Positions 9,627 to 20,600 of a stretch of DNA of 64,000 nt are shown here, one piece after another. Under the pieces are notes generated by a model. The model did not search any database and was not told the origin of the DNA. It saw only the letters and a program-made list of their open reading frames with translations. The translations under genes were made by a program, and so were the position numbers. This stretch comes from Ignavibacteriota bacterium. Its GTDB lineage: Bacteria > Bacteroidota > Ignavibacteria > Ignavibacteriales > Melioribacteraceae. Numbering within the stretch: the stretch's first letter is position 1; each line of letters opens with the position of its first letter. The stretch spans positions 248,001 through 312,000 of the forward strand of contig PAAX01000002.1 of NCBI GenBank assembly GCA_002698995.1, given 5' to 3'.

Positions 9627-11498
9627 TTAAAATTTACGCTTCTTTTTAGGCTGCTGCTTTTGAGCTTGTGCTTGCTTTTCCGCGGCTTCCATCATTTTTG
9701 CCATAAACCCTTTTTTCTTATCAGGATTTGCAACCGGAACTAATTCTCCATCTGCTTTTGAATGATTTATATAATACTGCTGAATGATTGAGAATAAATT
9801 GAACATGAAGTAATAAAGATTAAGACCGGAAGGGAAAGTCATAAACAACAAAGTAAGCATGATAGGCATTACATAAACCAATGCTTTTTGTGATGGATCT
9901 TTAATACTCATTTTCTGCTGGAAAAACATTGTAATTCCAAGTAGTAATGCTAATCCGCTTACTTGATTTACATTGAAAAACGGAATCTTAAATGGAAGTG
10001 TATAAATTACATCCGGTGCAGATAAATTTGTAATCCACAATATAAAAGGTTCATGTCTAATTTCTATTGCAACATTAAACAAACTGAATAATGCAAATAG
10101 GATCGGCATCTGAAGCAGCATAGGAAGGCATCCGCCCATTGGATTAATGCCGTATGTTGAATACAGCTTCATTGTTTCCTTTTGTACTTTCTGCGGATCT
10201 TCTTTATACTTTTCTTTTATCTCTTTAATCTTTGGTTGAAGAAGCTGCATCTTCTTCATCGATTTATAACTTGTTTTTGTTAAAGGATAAAGAACAAACT
10301 TGAGAATCAATGTAAATACTACTATTACAAAACCATAGTTTGGTATAAATTCATGTAAAAATGTAAATAACGGAAGAAGTATGTATTCTGAAATTGGTCT
10401 AATTAAAAACTTCAATCCGAATAAGCTTCCAAAATCATACAGAGCTTCGTAATTATTATTATATGCTTTAAGAGTATCGTACTGAACCGGACCGGCATAT
10501 AAATAAAAAGTATTCTTTTGATATTTTTGATTGTTAAAAGGAACCTTTAAACTTGCGCTGTAATATTCTCTGGTTCCAATGTTAGGAATCTCTTTTCTGT
10601 ATCCTTCAAAATAAGCTCCTCCTTCATCATGCGGATTTTCAGGAGCCAGAATAAATGCAAAATATTTATTTCTTACTCCAACCCAATCAACTTTACCATT
10701 AATATCTTTGGTGATATTTTCACCGACTGAAGAAGCATCAACTATAACCTGCTCATCTCCTGAAAAGGCGCTTGCGTTTGAATAGTTTGCTTCATCAACA
10801 GAATTATGTTCTACAAAGTTAATTCCATTTGACCAAACAACATCATATCTGAAACTGCTTATAATATCATCTAAATTATTCAGTTCAATGTCAATTTTCG
10901 ATTGGTAATCTTCTCCGTAAAAGATAAAACTTTTTACAATTGATTTTCCTTCTGCAAATTGATTTGTAAAAACTACTTTTAATGAATCATCAGAATTTAC
11001 CTTGTAATAAGCTTGATCTAGATTAACATCAAATCCCAAAGATTCGGTATTTACTAATCTTCCATCCTTAGTAACAAAAATTATATTAAGGTCGCCGCCG
11101 TTTTCAGGATTAACCAACTGCACATGTTTATCATAAAAATCTGTTGAATCTTCAATTTCTCTGTAGTACCAAGTTTTATAATTTTTCAAATAAACTTTTC
11201 TAATTCTGGCACCGAGAGTATTTACTTCAATCTTTGCTCTATCAGTTTCAATTGTAATAATTCTTGATTCGGCATTTGGAATAGAATCCGAACTTATCTG
11301 ATTATCACTTTGTACTTGTTTTGCGAGTTCTTGGATATTTGAAGGAGTATTTTGCTCCTGAACAGAATCATCTTTAACAAAAGTAGTATCGTTTGTTTTG
11401 GGTAAATCTTGAGGAACCGGTTCGGGTGAGTTGAAATAAAGCCAAACTACTAATACAATTCCAATTAATACAAAACCAAGTGTTGCTTGTTTATCCAT
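9627..11498 (-). CDS. yidC: Membrane protein insertase YidC
   Basis: A 623-residue YidC/Oxa1 insertase, full length for the Gram-negative type. It has an N-terminal membrane anchor (about 5-22), a periplasmic beta-sandwich domain (about 80-340), then the five-helix insertase core with FVIVVFTLILKFVLYPLTK, the cytoplasmic hairpin KMQLLQPKIKEIKEKYKEDP (about 425-445) and NPMGGCLPMLLQMPILFALF. The C-terminus ends in a Lys/Arg-rich tail that in this family contacts ribosomes. It inserts membrane proteins alone or with SecYEG. It is the last gene of rpmH-rnpA-yidD-yidC, 12 bases after yidD. Confidence 0.98.
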   Translation of the reverse strand: MDKQATLGFVLIGIVLVVWLYFNSPEPVPQDLPKTNDTTFVKDDSVQEQNTPSNIQELAKQVQSDNQISSDSIPNAESRIITIETDRAKIEVNTLGARIRKVYLKNYKTWYYREIEDSTDFYDKHVQLVNPENGGDLNIIFVTKDGRLVNTESLGFDVNLDQAYYKVNSDDSLKVVFTNQFAEGKSIVKSFIFYGEDYQSKIDIELNNLDDIISSFRYDVVWSNGINFVEHNSVDEANYSNASAFSGDEQVIVDASSVGENITKDINGKVDWVGVRNKYFAFILAPENPHDEGGAYFEGYRKEIPNIGTREYYSASLKVPFNNQKYQKNTFYLYAGPVQYDTLKAYNNNYEALYDFGSLFGLKFLIRPISEYILLPLFTFLHEFIPNYGFVIVVFTLILKFVLYPLTKTSYKSMKKMQLLQPKIKEIKEKYKEDPQKVQKETMKLYSTYGINPMGGCLPMLLQMPILFALFSLFNVAIEIRHEPFILWITNLSAPDVIYTLPFKIPFFNVNQVSGLALLLGITMFFQQKMSIKDPSQKALVYVMPIMLTLLFMTFPSGLNLYYFMFNLFSIIQQYYINHSKADGELVPVANPDKKKGFMAKMMEAAEKQAQAQKQQPKKKRKF

Positions 11499-11510
11499 AA
11501 TAAAAACCTT

Positions 11511-11720
11511 TTAATCTAGTGGATCATATCCGCCTTTGTTAAACGGATTGCATCTTAAAATTCTCCAAATTGCTTTAGCTCCTCCCTTCAAAACACCATA
11601 TTTTAGAAAAGCTTGAGCAGAATATTCTGAACATGTAGGATAGAAACGGCAAGATGGAGGAAATAATGGTGAAATAAATTTTTGATACCCTCTTATCAGA
11701 AAAATAAAAATGTGTTTCAT
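11511..11720 (-). CDS. yidD: Membrane protein insertion efficiency factor YidD
   Basis: A 69-residue protein with the family signature [23 protein letters not shown] and [14 protein letters not shown], including the three conserved cysteines. YidD is a small membrane-associated factor that helps YidC-dependent insertion and lies between rnpA and yidC in most bacteria, as here. Its ATG overlaps the rnpA stop by one base. Confidence 0.97.
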   Translation of the reverse strand: MKHIFIFLIRGYQKFISPLFPPSCRFYPTCSEYSAQAFLKYGVLKGGAKAIWRILRCNPFNKGGYDPLD

Positions 11721-12118
11721 TAAAAATCGGACTCAATTTTCTTAAGTAAGTCAATAACCTCGGGCATAATTTCTTTCAATCTTACAGTTCTATTGTACTT
11801 TTTGTTCAATCTATTAAGCTGAAATACAAGCAGCAAAGTTTTATTTAGAGAAGCTGCCACCTGATTAATTTCATGTTTGTTTAACCGGTAGGATTCTCTG
11901 AGTAGTCTTTTAACTCTGTTTCTCCAAACTGCGTTGCCAGCCTTTTTATAAACACCAAAGGCTACCTTTACATTTGAACTAAACTCTTCATCCAAAATTA
12001 TGTAAGTAGCCTTTAATATACCATTAGCAGAAATTACCGTCTTTCCTGCTTCAAAAATTAACTCGAACTGTTTCTTGCTTTTTATTATTTCAGACTTACT
12101 AAGCCCAAACTTTTTCAA
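11720..12118 (-). CDS. rnpA: Ribonuclease P protein component (TTG start)
   Basis: A 132-residue RnpA, the protein subunit that helps the catalytic RNA mature tRNA 5' ends. The basic helix signature [13 protein letters not shown] (about 76-88) is intact, preceded by the substrate-binding strand [12 protein letters not shown]. The reading frame opens with TTG at 12118, the codon immediately after the rpmH stop, and there is no in-frame ATG before the conserved domain. Translation therefore probably depends on ribosomes finishing rpmH. It lies between rpmH and yidD in the usual order. Confidence 0.95.
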   Translation of the reverse strand: MKKFGLSKSEIIKSKKQFELIFEAGKTVISANGILKATYIILDEEFSSNVKVAFGVYKKAGNAVWRNRVKRLLRESYRLNKHEINQVAASLNKTLLLVFQLNRLNKKYNRTVRLKEIMPEVIDLLKKIESDF

Positions 12119-12265
12119 TTACCCTTCGTCACTCACAGTTAGTTTTTTTCTTCCTCTTGCTCTTCTTCTAGCTAAAACTTTTCTGCCGTTTTTTGAAGCC
12201 ATACGTGCTCTAAAGCCGTGTTTGTTCTTACGTTTTCTATTGCTTGGTTGAAACGTTCTTTTCAT
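12119..12265 (-). CDS. rpmH: Ribosomal protein bL34
   Basis: A 48-codon gene read directly from the sequence. The product begins [19 protein letters not shown], followed by the [20 protein letters not shown] core of bL34, which packs into 23S rRNA near the exit tunnel. It ends with a short acidic tail, TVSDEG, where many homologues stop soon after the KKLTV segment. The stop codon TAA is followed directly by the rnpA TTG. As in most bacteria it heads the rnpA-yidD-yidC operon, but dnaA is not on its other side. Confidence 0.98.
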   Translation of the reverse strand: MKRTFQPSNRKRKNKHGFRARMASKNGRKVLARRRARGRKKLTVSDEG

Positions 12266-12447
12266 TTTCTTAACACCTAATTTTTAACAAAGAATCGAAA
12301 TTTAATTAAAAAGCAAATAAGATACAATTTATTTCTAAGTTGTTTTATTTGAATAAGTTAGAAAAATATCAGAAAAATAATTGCTTTAAATTCTTTGTTA
12401 ATCTATTGTTGAACTAAACTAATTCCAAATTAATCTTATGCTTTATT

Positions 12448-14139
12448 CTACTTATACAGATATCTCTTTATTTTTTGTGTCGGAGTTTTTTCAAACTGTT
12501 CCGATTGCTCTAATACTTTATGAATTCTAGAAAATGATGAAATCTTAGAATTTACTGTAGTATGAATATTTTGAAGAAGTTCATTTATTTTCTTTCTTGC
12601 ATCCGATTCATTCATCTTTTGAATTTGGAATGTATTATCTATTTCTTCATAATTTAAATGAACTTTTGCAACTAATTTACTCTCTCTTTCAAGAACTAAA
12701 GATTCCAGCACAAAATCACAGCTGTTTATTACCGATTCTACCTCTTCCGGATAAATATTCTTTCCATTTGCTCCAATAATAACGTTTTTGGATCTTCCTT
12801 TAATAAACAAATATCCATCCGAATCTATTGTTCCTAAATCTCCGCTTCTAAACCATCCGTCATCAGAAAGAACTTCTTTTGTCTTTTCAGGATCTTTGTA
12901 GTAGCCCTTCATAACATTCGGTCCTTTAATCAGAACTTCTCCTTCATCAGTTCCCGTAATACTGTTATCTATTTTAATTTCCATTCCAACCAGACATTTT
13001 CCAGCCGATCTAAATCGAGTATAAGCCGGAACAGTTCCGGTTACTAACGGAGAAGTTTCTGTTAAACCGTAACCAATTGCATAAGGAAAACCTCCTTCTC
13101 GCATAAATAACTCTACATCTTCGGCAATTGCAGCTCCTCCAATACAAAGCATTCTCAATTTGCCACCGAAAGTTTTATAAAGTTTTTTACATGCTATTCT
13201 ATTTAGTTTTTTTCTGAACATTGGAATTTTATATAATCCCCTCGTAATTGCTTTTTTATTTATTTCAGGTAGAATTCTCATCCTATAAATTTTTTCTATA
13301 ACTAATGGAACTGAAAGCATAACTGTAGGCTGAACTTTTTTAAGTGCCGGTAAAAGTGCTGCTGCTGTTGGCGGTTTATCTATATAATATACCGATGCTC
13401 CTCCAAAAAAAGGTGTTAAAAATCCTAATGTTGATTCAATTGTATGAAACAAAGGAAGAATTGAAAGCATTCTGTCATTCTGTTGAAGGTCAACAAAATC
13501 GAGTGTAGCAATTACATCGGAAATAACATTTTTATGCGAAAGCATCACTCCTTTTGAGTGACCGGTAGTTCCCGATGTATATAAAATTAATGCCGTATCA
13601 TCTTCTTTAATATCTTCTGAAATTAATCCCGCAAACTTAAATGCAGCAGTTTTAATTTTGTTTAGTTCTTTCTTTCCTTCTTTGATAAATTCTTTGAGTT
13701 TATCATTGCTTGTATCGGGAGGAATTGCAGAAAAATCATCTAGTAAAATTCTGAATTGTAATCCATCGGAATTAAAATCTTCAATTTTGCTGAAGTATTT
13801 TGCCGATACAAATATGGCTTTGCTTTCGGAATGTCTTAATATATGATGAACTTCAGATTCATGAAATTCGGTCATAATTGGAACTGCGATTGCACCCAAA
13901 GTAGTAATTGCAAAATAAACCACTCCCCAATTTGGTTGATTTTCACTAAGTATTGCAATCTTATCTCCATGAATTACACCTTGATCTTTAAGATAGGCTG
14001 CAACTTCATTTACTTGCTTTTTAAATTCGGCGTATGTATATCCCTTTTGATCAATAAAGGAGATAAACTGATTGTCTGCATATGCTTCGCATGATTTATT
14101 CAGAGCTTCAAGAAGATTTAATTTATTTAATTGTATCAT
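12448..14139 (-). CDS. Long-chain acyl-CoA ligase / AMP-dependent synthetase
   Basis: A 563-residue adenylate-forming enzyme that activates a fatty acid to acyl-AMP and then acyl-CoA. Core motifs are present: the phosphate loop LILYTSGTTGHSKGVMLSH (about 186-204), YGLTETSPLVTG (about 359-370), DGWFRSGDLG (about 430) and the hinge and C-terminal lobe KGRSKNVIIGANGKNIYPEEVE (about 447-468). Architecture and length match bacterial FadD-like ligases, and the predicted C-terminal KTPTQKIKRYLYK contains the catalytic Lys region. A GGAAAGAG Shine-Dalgarno precedes the ATG. No other beta-oxidation or lipid genes are adjacent, so chain length and pathway are open. Confidence 0.92.
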   Translation of the reverse strand: MIQLNKLNLLEALNKSCEAYADNQFISFIDQKGYTYAEFKKQVNEVAAYLKDQGVIHGDKIAILSENQPNWGVVYFAITTLGAIAVPIMTEFHESEVHHILRHSESKAIFVSAKYFSKIEDFNSDGLQFRILLDDFSAIPPDTSNDKLKEFIKEGKKELNKIKTAAFKFAGLISEDIKEDDTALILYTSGTTGHSKGVMLSHKNVISDVIATLDFVDLQQNDRMLSILPLFHTIESTLGFLTPFFGGASVYYIDKPPTAAALLPALKKVQPTVMLSVPLVIEKIYRMRILPEINKKAITRGLYKIPMFRKKLNRIACKKLYKTFGGKLRMLCIGGAAIAEDVELFMREGGFPYAIGYGLTETSPLVTGTVPAYTRFRSAGKCLVGMEIKIDNSITGTDEGEVLIKGPNVMKGYYKDPEKTKEVLSDDGWFRSGDLGTIDSDGYLFIKGRSKNVIIGANGKNIYPEEVESVINSCDFVLESLVLERESKLVAKVHLNYEEIDNTFQIQKMNESDARKKINELLQNIHTTVNSKISSFSRIHKVLEQSEQFEKTPTQKIKRYLYK

Positions 14140-14202
14140 CTCTTTCCTTTATAATTGAATACACAGCAAAAATAGGAAATATTATTTCATCGTAAAATAA
14201 AA

Positions 14203-14226
14203 AAGGCTGGTTAAAATACCAGCCTT
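14203..14226 (-). terminator. Intrinsic terminator of the 14257-14997 lipoprotein gene
   Basis: On the minus strand, AAGGCTGG and CCAGCCTT arms close an eight-base loop and run into six Ts, about 30 bases after the stop codon. Confidence 0.85.
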
Positions 14227-14256
14227 CTTAAGAAATTAATAAATACAAAATCTTAT

Positions 14257-14997
14257 TTAATTAGTAAATACAAGTGCTCCTAATACTACTATAATTGAAG
14301 AAGTTACTGTTGCTGCCCACCAAGGAAAATATTCATTTTCAATTTTTTGTTTTTCTGTTTTAGTTTTTATTTTTGATTCCCATTCAACCGGTACCGGCTC
14401 ATCAGCTTTTACATATTCGGGAATTTGTTTTTCACTTAGTGTCTTTTCCAAATCCTTAATTATTTCTGAGTTTGATGTTTCTTTATACACATGAGAAAAA
14501 ACTACTTCACCAGTTGTAGTATTATGAATATTTAATCTGACGTTTTCTGTTGACCTTCCTACAAAATCGAATGAAAGTACATGATCAATCTGATCATTCT
14601 TTATTGAAGCAAATGCCGCATTATATCCCGGGTAGATTGGACTTCCTCCGTTTAATTTTTCTTTTAGTGAATTAGGTTTTACCAGCACAAAAGGAAAATC
14701 TTTGTTTCCGCTGTCATAGCATTCACAAAATTTATTCATTAATTCGTTTTCTGCATTTAGTAGTAAATCAGTATTCTGATAATATGAATTAATAATGCCG
14801 ACTTTTTTTAAGCTGCTTAAAACTGATGAAGATGCTTGCTTGTATCCGGCTAGACTATCTTTCCAAACATAAGTCTTGGGAACTGTTACAGTATCTTTAA
14901 CAATTACATCTTGATAGCTTACCGAGTAACATCCTTGAAATGTAAACGCAAACATTGCGCTTATTATTAGCAGTAATAGTAACCATTTGTTTTTCAT
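14257..14997 (-). CDS. Unknown lipoprotein with C-terminal hydrophobic segment
   Basis: A 246-residue protein of no family I recognise. It has a lipoprotein signal peptide ending in a lipobox-like FTFQGC (Cys23). The middle (about 55-190) alternates helices and strands and contains GEVVFSHVYKETS, reminiscent of the Curli-assembly CsgG-like or DUF4136-type periplasmic folds, but too weakly to name. The C-terminus is a Lys/Glu-rich helix followed by WWAATVTSSIIVVLGALVF, a probable membrane segment. A lipidated N-terminus with a C-terminal membrane helix is unusual. Translation should be strong: the Shine-Dalgarno is AAAAGGAGG. The gene has its own terminator and appears monocistronic. Confidence 0.65.
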   Translation of the reverse strand: MKNKWLLLLLIISAMFAFTFQGCYSVSYQDVIVKDTVTVPKTYVWKDSLAGYKQASSSVLSSLKKVGIINSYYQNTDLLLNAENELMNKFCECYDSGNKDFPFVLVKPNSLKEKLNGGSPIYPGYNAAFASIKNDQIDHVLSFDFVGRSTENVRLNIHNTTTGEVVFSHVYKETSNSEIIKDLEKTLSEKQIPEYVKADEPVPVEWESKIKTKTEKQKIENEYFPWWAATVTSSIIVVLGALVFTN

Positions 14998-15143
14998 TTT
15001 CGATTTCCTCCTTTTTAGGGTTATTCATCTAATAATGAACTTCACAATTGGTGTGCCGTTAAATTTTATTCGATTTCAATCTGTAAATAAAGGTTTTTTG
15101 AGAGGGGCGGTAATTATTACTTGCACAAATTACAAAGCTGTAT

Positions 15144-17300
15144 TTACTTTACCGATTTATAATAAATCTTCAGCAGTAACAATTCATCTTCCGATATTTT
15201 TTTCTTTATAATTTTTTCAAGACTTTTAGTCTCGCTAATTCCGTTACTATTGAAATGCTCAATAATGCTATTTATCTGAGAATTTGAAAGAGAACTATCG
15301 TCTAAAAGTCTATTAGGATTTTCCAATTTATTTGATTGAACATAATCGAACAACTGTTTTAGGATTGTGCTTTTCTTGTATTTTGTTTCTACGGCAATTT
15401 CTTTAATTGATAAGCCCGAATTAAATTTATCGGCAGAATCATTATAATTTTTTTGATATGATTGGGTTTCTTTAAGTGCAGATTTATCTATTTCTCTTCC
15501 GTTAGGTTTTATGTTATGTTTCAGGCAGTATTCAATTATTTCATTTATGAAAATCTGACCGTACTTCTCAAATTTAATTTCTCCTAACCCATGAATTGCT
15601 AACATTTCTCTTTTATTTACTGGAAAATAAGTTGCCATTTCGGTAATAGTTTTATCGGAAAAAATAACATACGGTGGCAGTTTCAATTGATCTGCAATTT
15701 CTTTTCGTTTCATTCTTAATGCAGCAAATAAAACATGATCATAATTTTCTGTAAACTCAACAGTTTTAGAAGGCTCAGCATCATCAATAATTCTTCCTAA
15801 AACTTGTTCTTTCTTTCTCAAAACAGAATAAGCTTTTTCGGTAAGTTTTAGACTTTTATATTCTTGATCAATTTCCAGCAACTTCTTCTGCTGAAATTGA
15901 AAAGCAAGATTAATCCATTGTTTTTTTGTGAACTCAGTTCCAATATTATAAGTGGAAAGTTTATCATGATTAAATTCAAGTACTTTCTGATTTTTTGAAC
16001 CACGCAGAATATCAATTATGTGATGCGCCCCAAATGTTTCATTAGTACGCTTTACACATGAAAGAAATTTTTGTGCCGGAATTGTAATGTCAACCAAATC
16101 TTTATCAAATGATTTACAATTATCGCACATTCCGCAATTGTGCTTATTATATTTTTCTCCGAAGTAATTTAAAAGCGGAATTCGTCTGCACATTGAAAAA
16201 TCAGCATAATTAAGCATTACATCTAAATGCTCTTCTGCTATTCGTTTTTCATTGCCGATTTTTTGGTCAATAAAAAATTGAATTTTGTATGTATCTGAGT
16301 AATCAAAAAGGAGAAGACAATGTGAACGGAGACCATCTCTCCCTGCTCTGCCAATTTCTTGATAGTATGATTCTACATTTTTAGGAAGATTATAATGAAT
16401 TACAAATCTAACATTCGATTTATTGATACCCATTCCAAATGCAACAGTAGCAACCATAATTTGAACATCGTCATTAATAAATTTTTCTTGATTTTTAACT
16501 CGAACATCGTCGGGAAGTCCTGCATGATAAGGAAGCGCAGAAAAACCTAATCCGTTTAATTGATGTGCAAGAGAATCAACCTGCTTTCTGGAGAAACAAT
16601 AAATTATTCCTGCTTGATTAGGATATTTTCTCAAAAAAGATTTTACTTGAGATAATCCGTCTGTTTTAGCAGTAACTTCCAAATAAAGATTATCTCTGTT
16701 AAAACTTGCCTTAAATACTTTTGCTTTTTTTAGGGAAAGTGATCTTAAAATATCTTCCTCAACACGCGGAGTTGCAGTTGCAGTAAAAGCAGCACAAACC
16801 GCATTGGGAAAAGAAGATTTCAATTTAGAAATTTCTCTGTATGTCGGTCTAAAATCATGTCCCCATTCCGAAATACAATGAGCTTCATCAACAGTAATAA
16901 AATCAATTTGTAGTTCATTAAGAATTGAAACTGTTCTTTCAACAGCCAATGTTTCGGGAGCTAAATATAGAAGCTTTATTTTTTTCTGCAAAAGTAAATT
17001 TACATTTGTCTGATACTCATCCGGACTTAGTGAACTGTTAAGAAAAACCGCATCAATTCCTAATTCCTTTAACTGTTCAACTTGATCTTTCATCAATGAA
17101 ATTAATGGTGAGATTACAACTGTTAATCCATCAAAAACCAAAGCGGGAATTTGGTAGCAAAGAGATTTTCCACCCCCCGTAGGCATTATTACCAAACTGT
17201 CTTTTTTCGAAATTATTGATTCAATTATATCTTTTTGAAGTGGTCTGAAATTATCATAACCAAAAATCTTTTGTAAAATTGATGAAGCTTTATCTAACAT
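15144..17300 (-). CDS. recQ: ATP-dependent DNA helicase RecQ
   Basis: A 718-residue RecQ helicase, which unwinds DNA 3'-5' in recombination and stalled-fork repair. Visible in order are motif I MPTGGGKSLCYQIPA (about 38-52), motif II DEAH, the RecQ aromatic loop region SEWGHDFRP, motif VI GRAGRDG, the zinc-binding cysteine cluster (CRRIPLLNYFG...CGMCDNC, about 368-395), the winged-helix RQC domain, an HRDC domain (about 515-595, beginning YDHVLFAALRMKRKEIA) and a C-terminal helical tail with a helix-turn-helix-like repeat (LSIKEIAVETKYKKSTILKQ). The tail makes it longer than E. coli RecQ and is common in Bacteroidota-type RecQ. It diverges from the multi-PAS kinase at 17606. Confidence 0.97.
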   Translation of the reverse strand: MLDKASSILQKIFGYDNFRPLQKDIIESIISKKDSLVIMPTGGGKSLCYQIPALVFDGLTVVISPLISLMKDQVEQLKELGIDAVFLNSSLSPDEYQTNVNLLLQKKIKLLYLAPETLAVERTVSILNELQIDFITVDEAHCISEWGHDFRPTYREISKLKSSFPNAVCAAFTATATPRVEEDILRSLSLKKAKVFKASFNRDNLYLEVTAKTDGLSQVKSFLRKYPNQAGIIYCFSRKQVDSLAHQLNGLGFSALPYHAGLPDDVRVKNQEKFINDDVQIMVATVAFGMGINKSNVRFVIHYNLPKNVESYYQEIGRAGRDGLRSHCLLLFDYSDTYKIQFFIDQKIGNEKRIAEEHLDVMLNYADFSMCRRIPLLNYFGEKYNKHNCGMCDNCKSFDKDLVDITIPAQKFLSCVKRTNETFGAHHIIDILRGSKNQKVLEFNHDKLSTYNIGTEFTKKQWINLAFQFQQKKLLEIDQEYKSLKLTEKAYSVLRKKEQVLGRIIDDAEPSKTVEFTENYDHVLFAALRMKRKEIADQLKLPPYVIFSDKTITEMATYFPVNKREMLAIHGLGEIKFEKYGQIFINEIIEYCLKHNIKPNGREIDKSALKETQSYQKNYNDSADKFNSGLSIKEIAVETKYKKSTILKQLFDYVQSNKLENPNRLLDDSSLSNSQINSIIEHFNSNGISETKSLEKIIKKKISEDELLLLKIYYKSVK

Positions 17301-17605
17301 CGAACCCCAAATAAAGTAAAATTAACGACCGACAAATTTATAAAATTTAAATGAATTTTTTCTGAATATATAACACAAAAGGTGTTTTTTTAGAAAGAAT
17401 TAATTTAAGAAACCTAAAAAAAATCTCCTTAAACTCGATAATAAATGAAAGTATTTGTGATTTCATAACTAACTTTTTATAAAATTGACTATTGATTTTT
17501 ATTTGCTTAGGTTCAATTTAATATTGGAAAAAAACCGTACAGCACAGAATATTAATCAGAATCAAACCTAGTCAACAGCATTTCATTAATTGTTTGGTAG
17601 TTTTT
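17301..17605. other. 305-base divergent intergenic region, recQ / multi-PAS kinase
   Basis: No ORF, tRNA or strong hairpin is visible. It must hold the promoters for recQ (minus) and the kinase (plus). A possible plus-strand sigma-70 promoter is TTGACT at 17485-17490, a 17-base spacer, then TAGGTT at 17508-17513, about 90 bases before the kinase ATG. This is weak evidence in such A+T-rich DNA. Confidence 0.3.
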
Positions 17606-20600
17606 ATGAAAAGTAAACAAACAGAAAAAAAATCAATTCCTAAAAAGGATTCAATTCGCAATTCTAAAGAAAAACTATCTGAGCAATTTGAAAATCTTAT
17701 AGATGAACTAGCAAAGACCGATAAAAAAGATTCTTCCGCTCAAATAAATACATTCAAGAAAAAATTAATCCGATTAGAAAACAAATTATCCAAAAGTGAA
17801 AACTTAACTGAAGTAAAACCGATTGAAGAGAGTACTGAAGTTCAGGAATCCAAGGTCACGTTTTCCGAAAAGCAGTTTAAGTTAATTTGGGAAAACTCAA
17901 AAGATGGAATCCGACTAATTAATAAGGATGGAATTATTGTTCAGGTTAACAATGCTTATTGTAAAATGATTGATAAATCAAAAGATGAGCTGTTGAATAA
18001 AGAAGCCGGTTCTGTTTTCTTTAAGGATGATGCTAAAAGAGTTGAATTGGTATTGATTGATCGTTTTAGAAACAATCAAATAAAAGATAGATTTGAAAAA
18101 GAAGTAAGGCTTTGGAATAATAAGGAAGTCTGGTTTGAAGTAACCAATTCAATTGTAAAATTTGATGATGAAGAATTTCTGTTAAGTCAATACAGAGATA
18201 TAACTGAGAAGAAATCAAACGAACTTAAGCTGAGAAATTCACTAACAAAACTTTATACCATTCTTGATAATTTTCCGGGAGGTGTTTTAGTAGAAAATGA
18301 AAACAGAGTTATCGAATTTGCAAACGAAACATTCTGTAGAATTTTTAAAATCCCTATAAAACCAAAAGATTTAGTTGGACTTGATTGTAGAAAAGCGGCT
18401 GAAGACTCAAAAACTCTGTTTAAAGATGAAAATAAATTTATCAGCATTGTTGAAGAACTTGCAGAAAACAAAATCGAAAAGAACAATATACAGCTTGAAC
18501 TTAAAACAGGCGGACTGCTGGAACTTGGTTTTATACCTATCAAAGAAAATAATTTGGCTTATGGATTTTTATGGCTTTACAATGATATTACCATAGAAAA
18601 GAAATTGGAATTTGAACTTCAGGAAAGTGAAAATAGATTAAGAGAATTAATAAATCTTATGCCCGATATTGTTTGCTTTAAGGACGGAAATGGTAGATGG
18701 ATTGAAGCAAATGAATATGATCTTAAACTTTTTGATCTCACAAAAGTTGATTATAGAGGTAAAACCGATAAAGATTTAGCTCCCTTTAGTCCATTTTATT
18801 ATGATGCCTTTATGAACTGCGAAACATCAGATAATAAAGCCTGGGAAAAAGGAACAGAATTTAGATGTGAAGAAATTATTCCTAAGCCTGACGGTAGAAA
18901 TATAATTTTCGATATTATAAAGAAACCTAACTTTAATGAAGACGGAAGTAGAAAAGGGCTTCTTGTTGTTGGACGTGATATTACCGAAAGAAAAAAATCA
19001 GAAGAACTGATTATTGAGAACAAACGTAAGCTTGATACTTTAATAGGAAATATACCCGGCATTGTATACAGATGTTTGAATGATGCTGATTGGACAATGA
19101 AGTTTATAAGCAGCGGTACATTAAACCTTACCGGCTACTCACCCGACGATCTGACAGAAAACAAAAATTTGAGTTACAATGATTTGATACATCCTAACGA
19201 TAAAGAATATGTTTCTTCTGAAATACAAAAAAGTATTAAGGAAAGTAAATCATTTCAACTGGAATATAGAATTATTGATAAGCACAAAAATATTAAATGG
19301 GTATTTGAAAAAGGATGCTTGGTTAAAGATTTTGTTACAGGGAAAGAGTTTTTAGAAGGAATTATTATTGATGTAACCGAAAGAATAATTGCAGAAAAAA
19401 ATCTAAGAAAAAGTGAAGATAGACTGAATACATTTTATGAAGCTTCATTTAGTGGCGTAATTATTCATGATAATGGAATTACTGTCGACTGCAATAAAGG
19501 TATTTGTGAAATGCTTGGTTACACAAGAGAAGAATTAATCAATACAAATGGATTAAATTATTTTCACGAATCGGAAAGAGAGAGAATTAAAAAAATTGTA
19601 GCCGAAAAATCCATTCAGCCATACGAATCCATAATGATAAAAAAAGATGGTTCACTTCTTAATGTTAGAGTTCAGGGAAAAGAAATTTTTTACATGAACA
19701 GAGTATTACGATTTACCGAGTTTAGTGATATTACTTACCAGAAAAGAACTGAAAGTCTTCATGAATCAAGATTAAAACTACTCGATCTTTCTTATCATTC
19801 TACAATTGATGAGCTTCTGCAGACAGCTGTTAATGAAGTTGAATCTTTAACACAAAGCAAGATTGGTTTTTATCATTATGTTGATAACGATGAAAAGGAT
19901 TTTACTCTGAAAGCTTGGTCAACAAATACTTTAAAATTTGTATATAACAATGATTCAGAACATCTTAGAAACAATCTTATTATAGCAGGCGATTTAATTG
20001 ACACCCTGAACCAAAGAAAAGCTGTAATTCACAATAACCCAATCATGTATAATCAAAAGAGCTCTTTTTCAGAAATACAAACGGAAGTTGTAAGAGAACT
20101 GGTTGTTCCCGTTATTAGGAACGAAAAGGTTGTCGCAATTTTGGGAGTAGGAAATAAAGATTCCGATTACAATGATATTGATATAGAAATAACTGCAAAC
20201 TTTGCAGACTTAGCCTGGGATATTGCAGAGCGAAAAATCACTATAGAAAATCTAAAAGAAAAGGAAGAACGTTTAAGATTAGCGTTAAAAGCTGCAGATC
20301 AAGGATTGTGGGATTTAAATCTTAAAACAGGTGTTTCGAAAGTATCTGACGAATACCTTACCATGCTTGGGTACAATCCCAATAACTATATTGAAACTTA
20401 TGATAAGTGGATTGACAGAATGCATCCGGATGATAAAGACAGAGTTGTAAAAATTTATAAAGATTATATGGATGGATTAACAGATGAATACAAAATTGAA
20501 TTTAGACAGCGTACGTTTGAAGGAAACTACAAATGGATTTTATCTTTAGGAAAAATTATTCAGTATGACAACGAAAACAAACCACTAAGAATTATTGGAA

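Noticed and set aside
12266-12447. Replication origin next to rpmH
   Set aside because: rpmH-rnpA often flank oriC, but no dnaA gene or TTATNCACA boxes were seen here.
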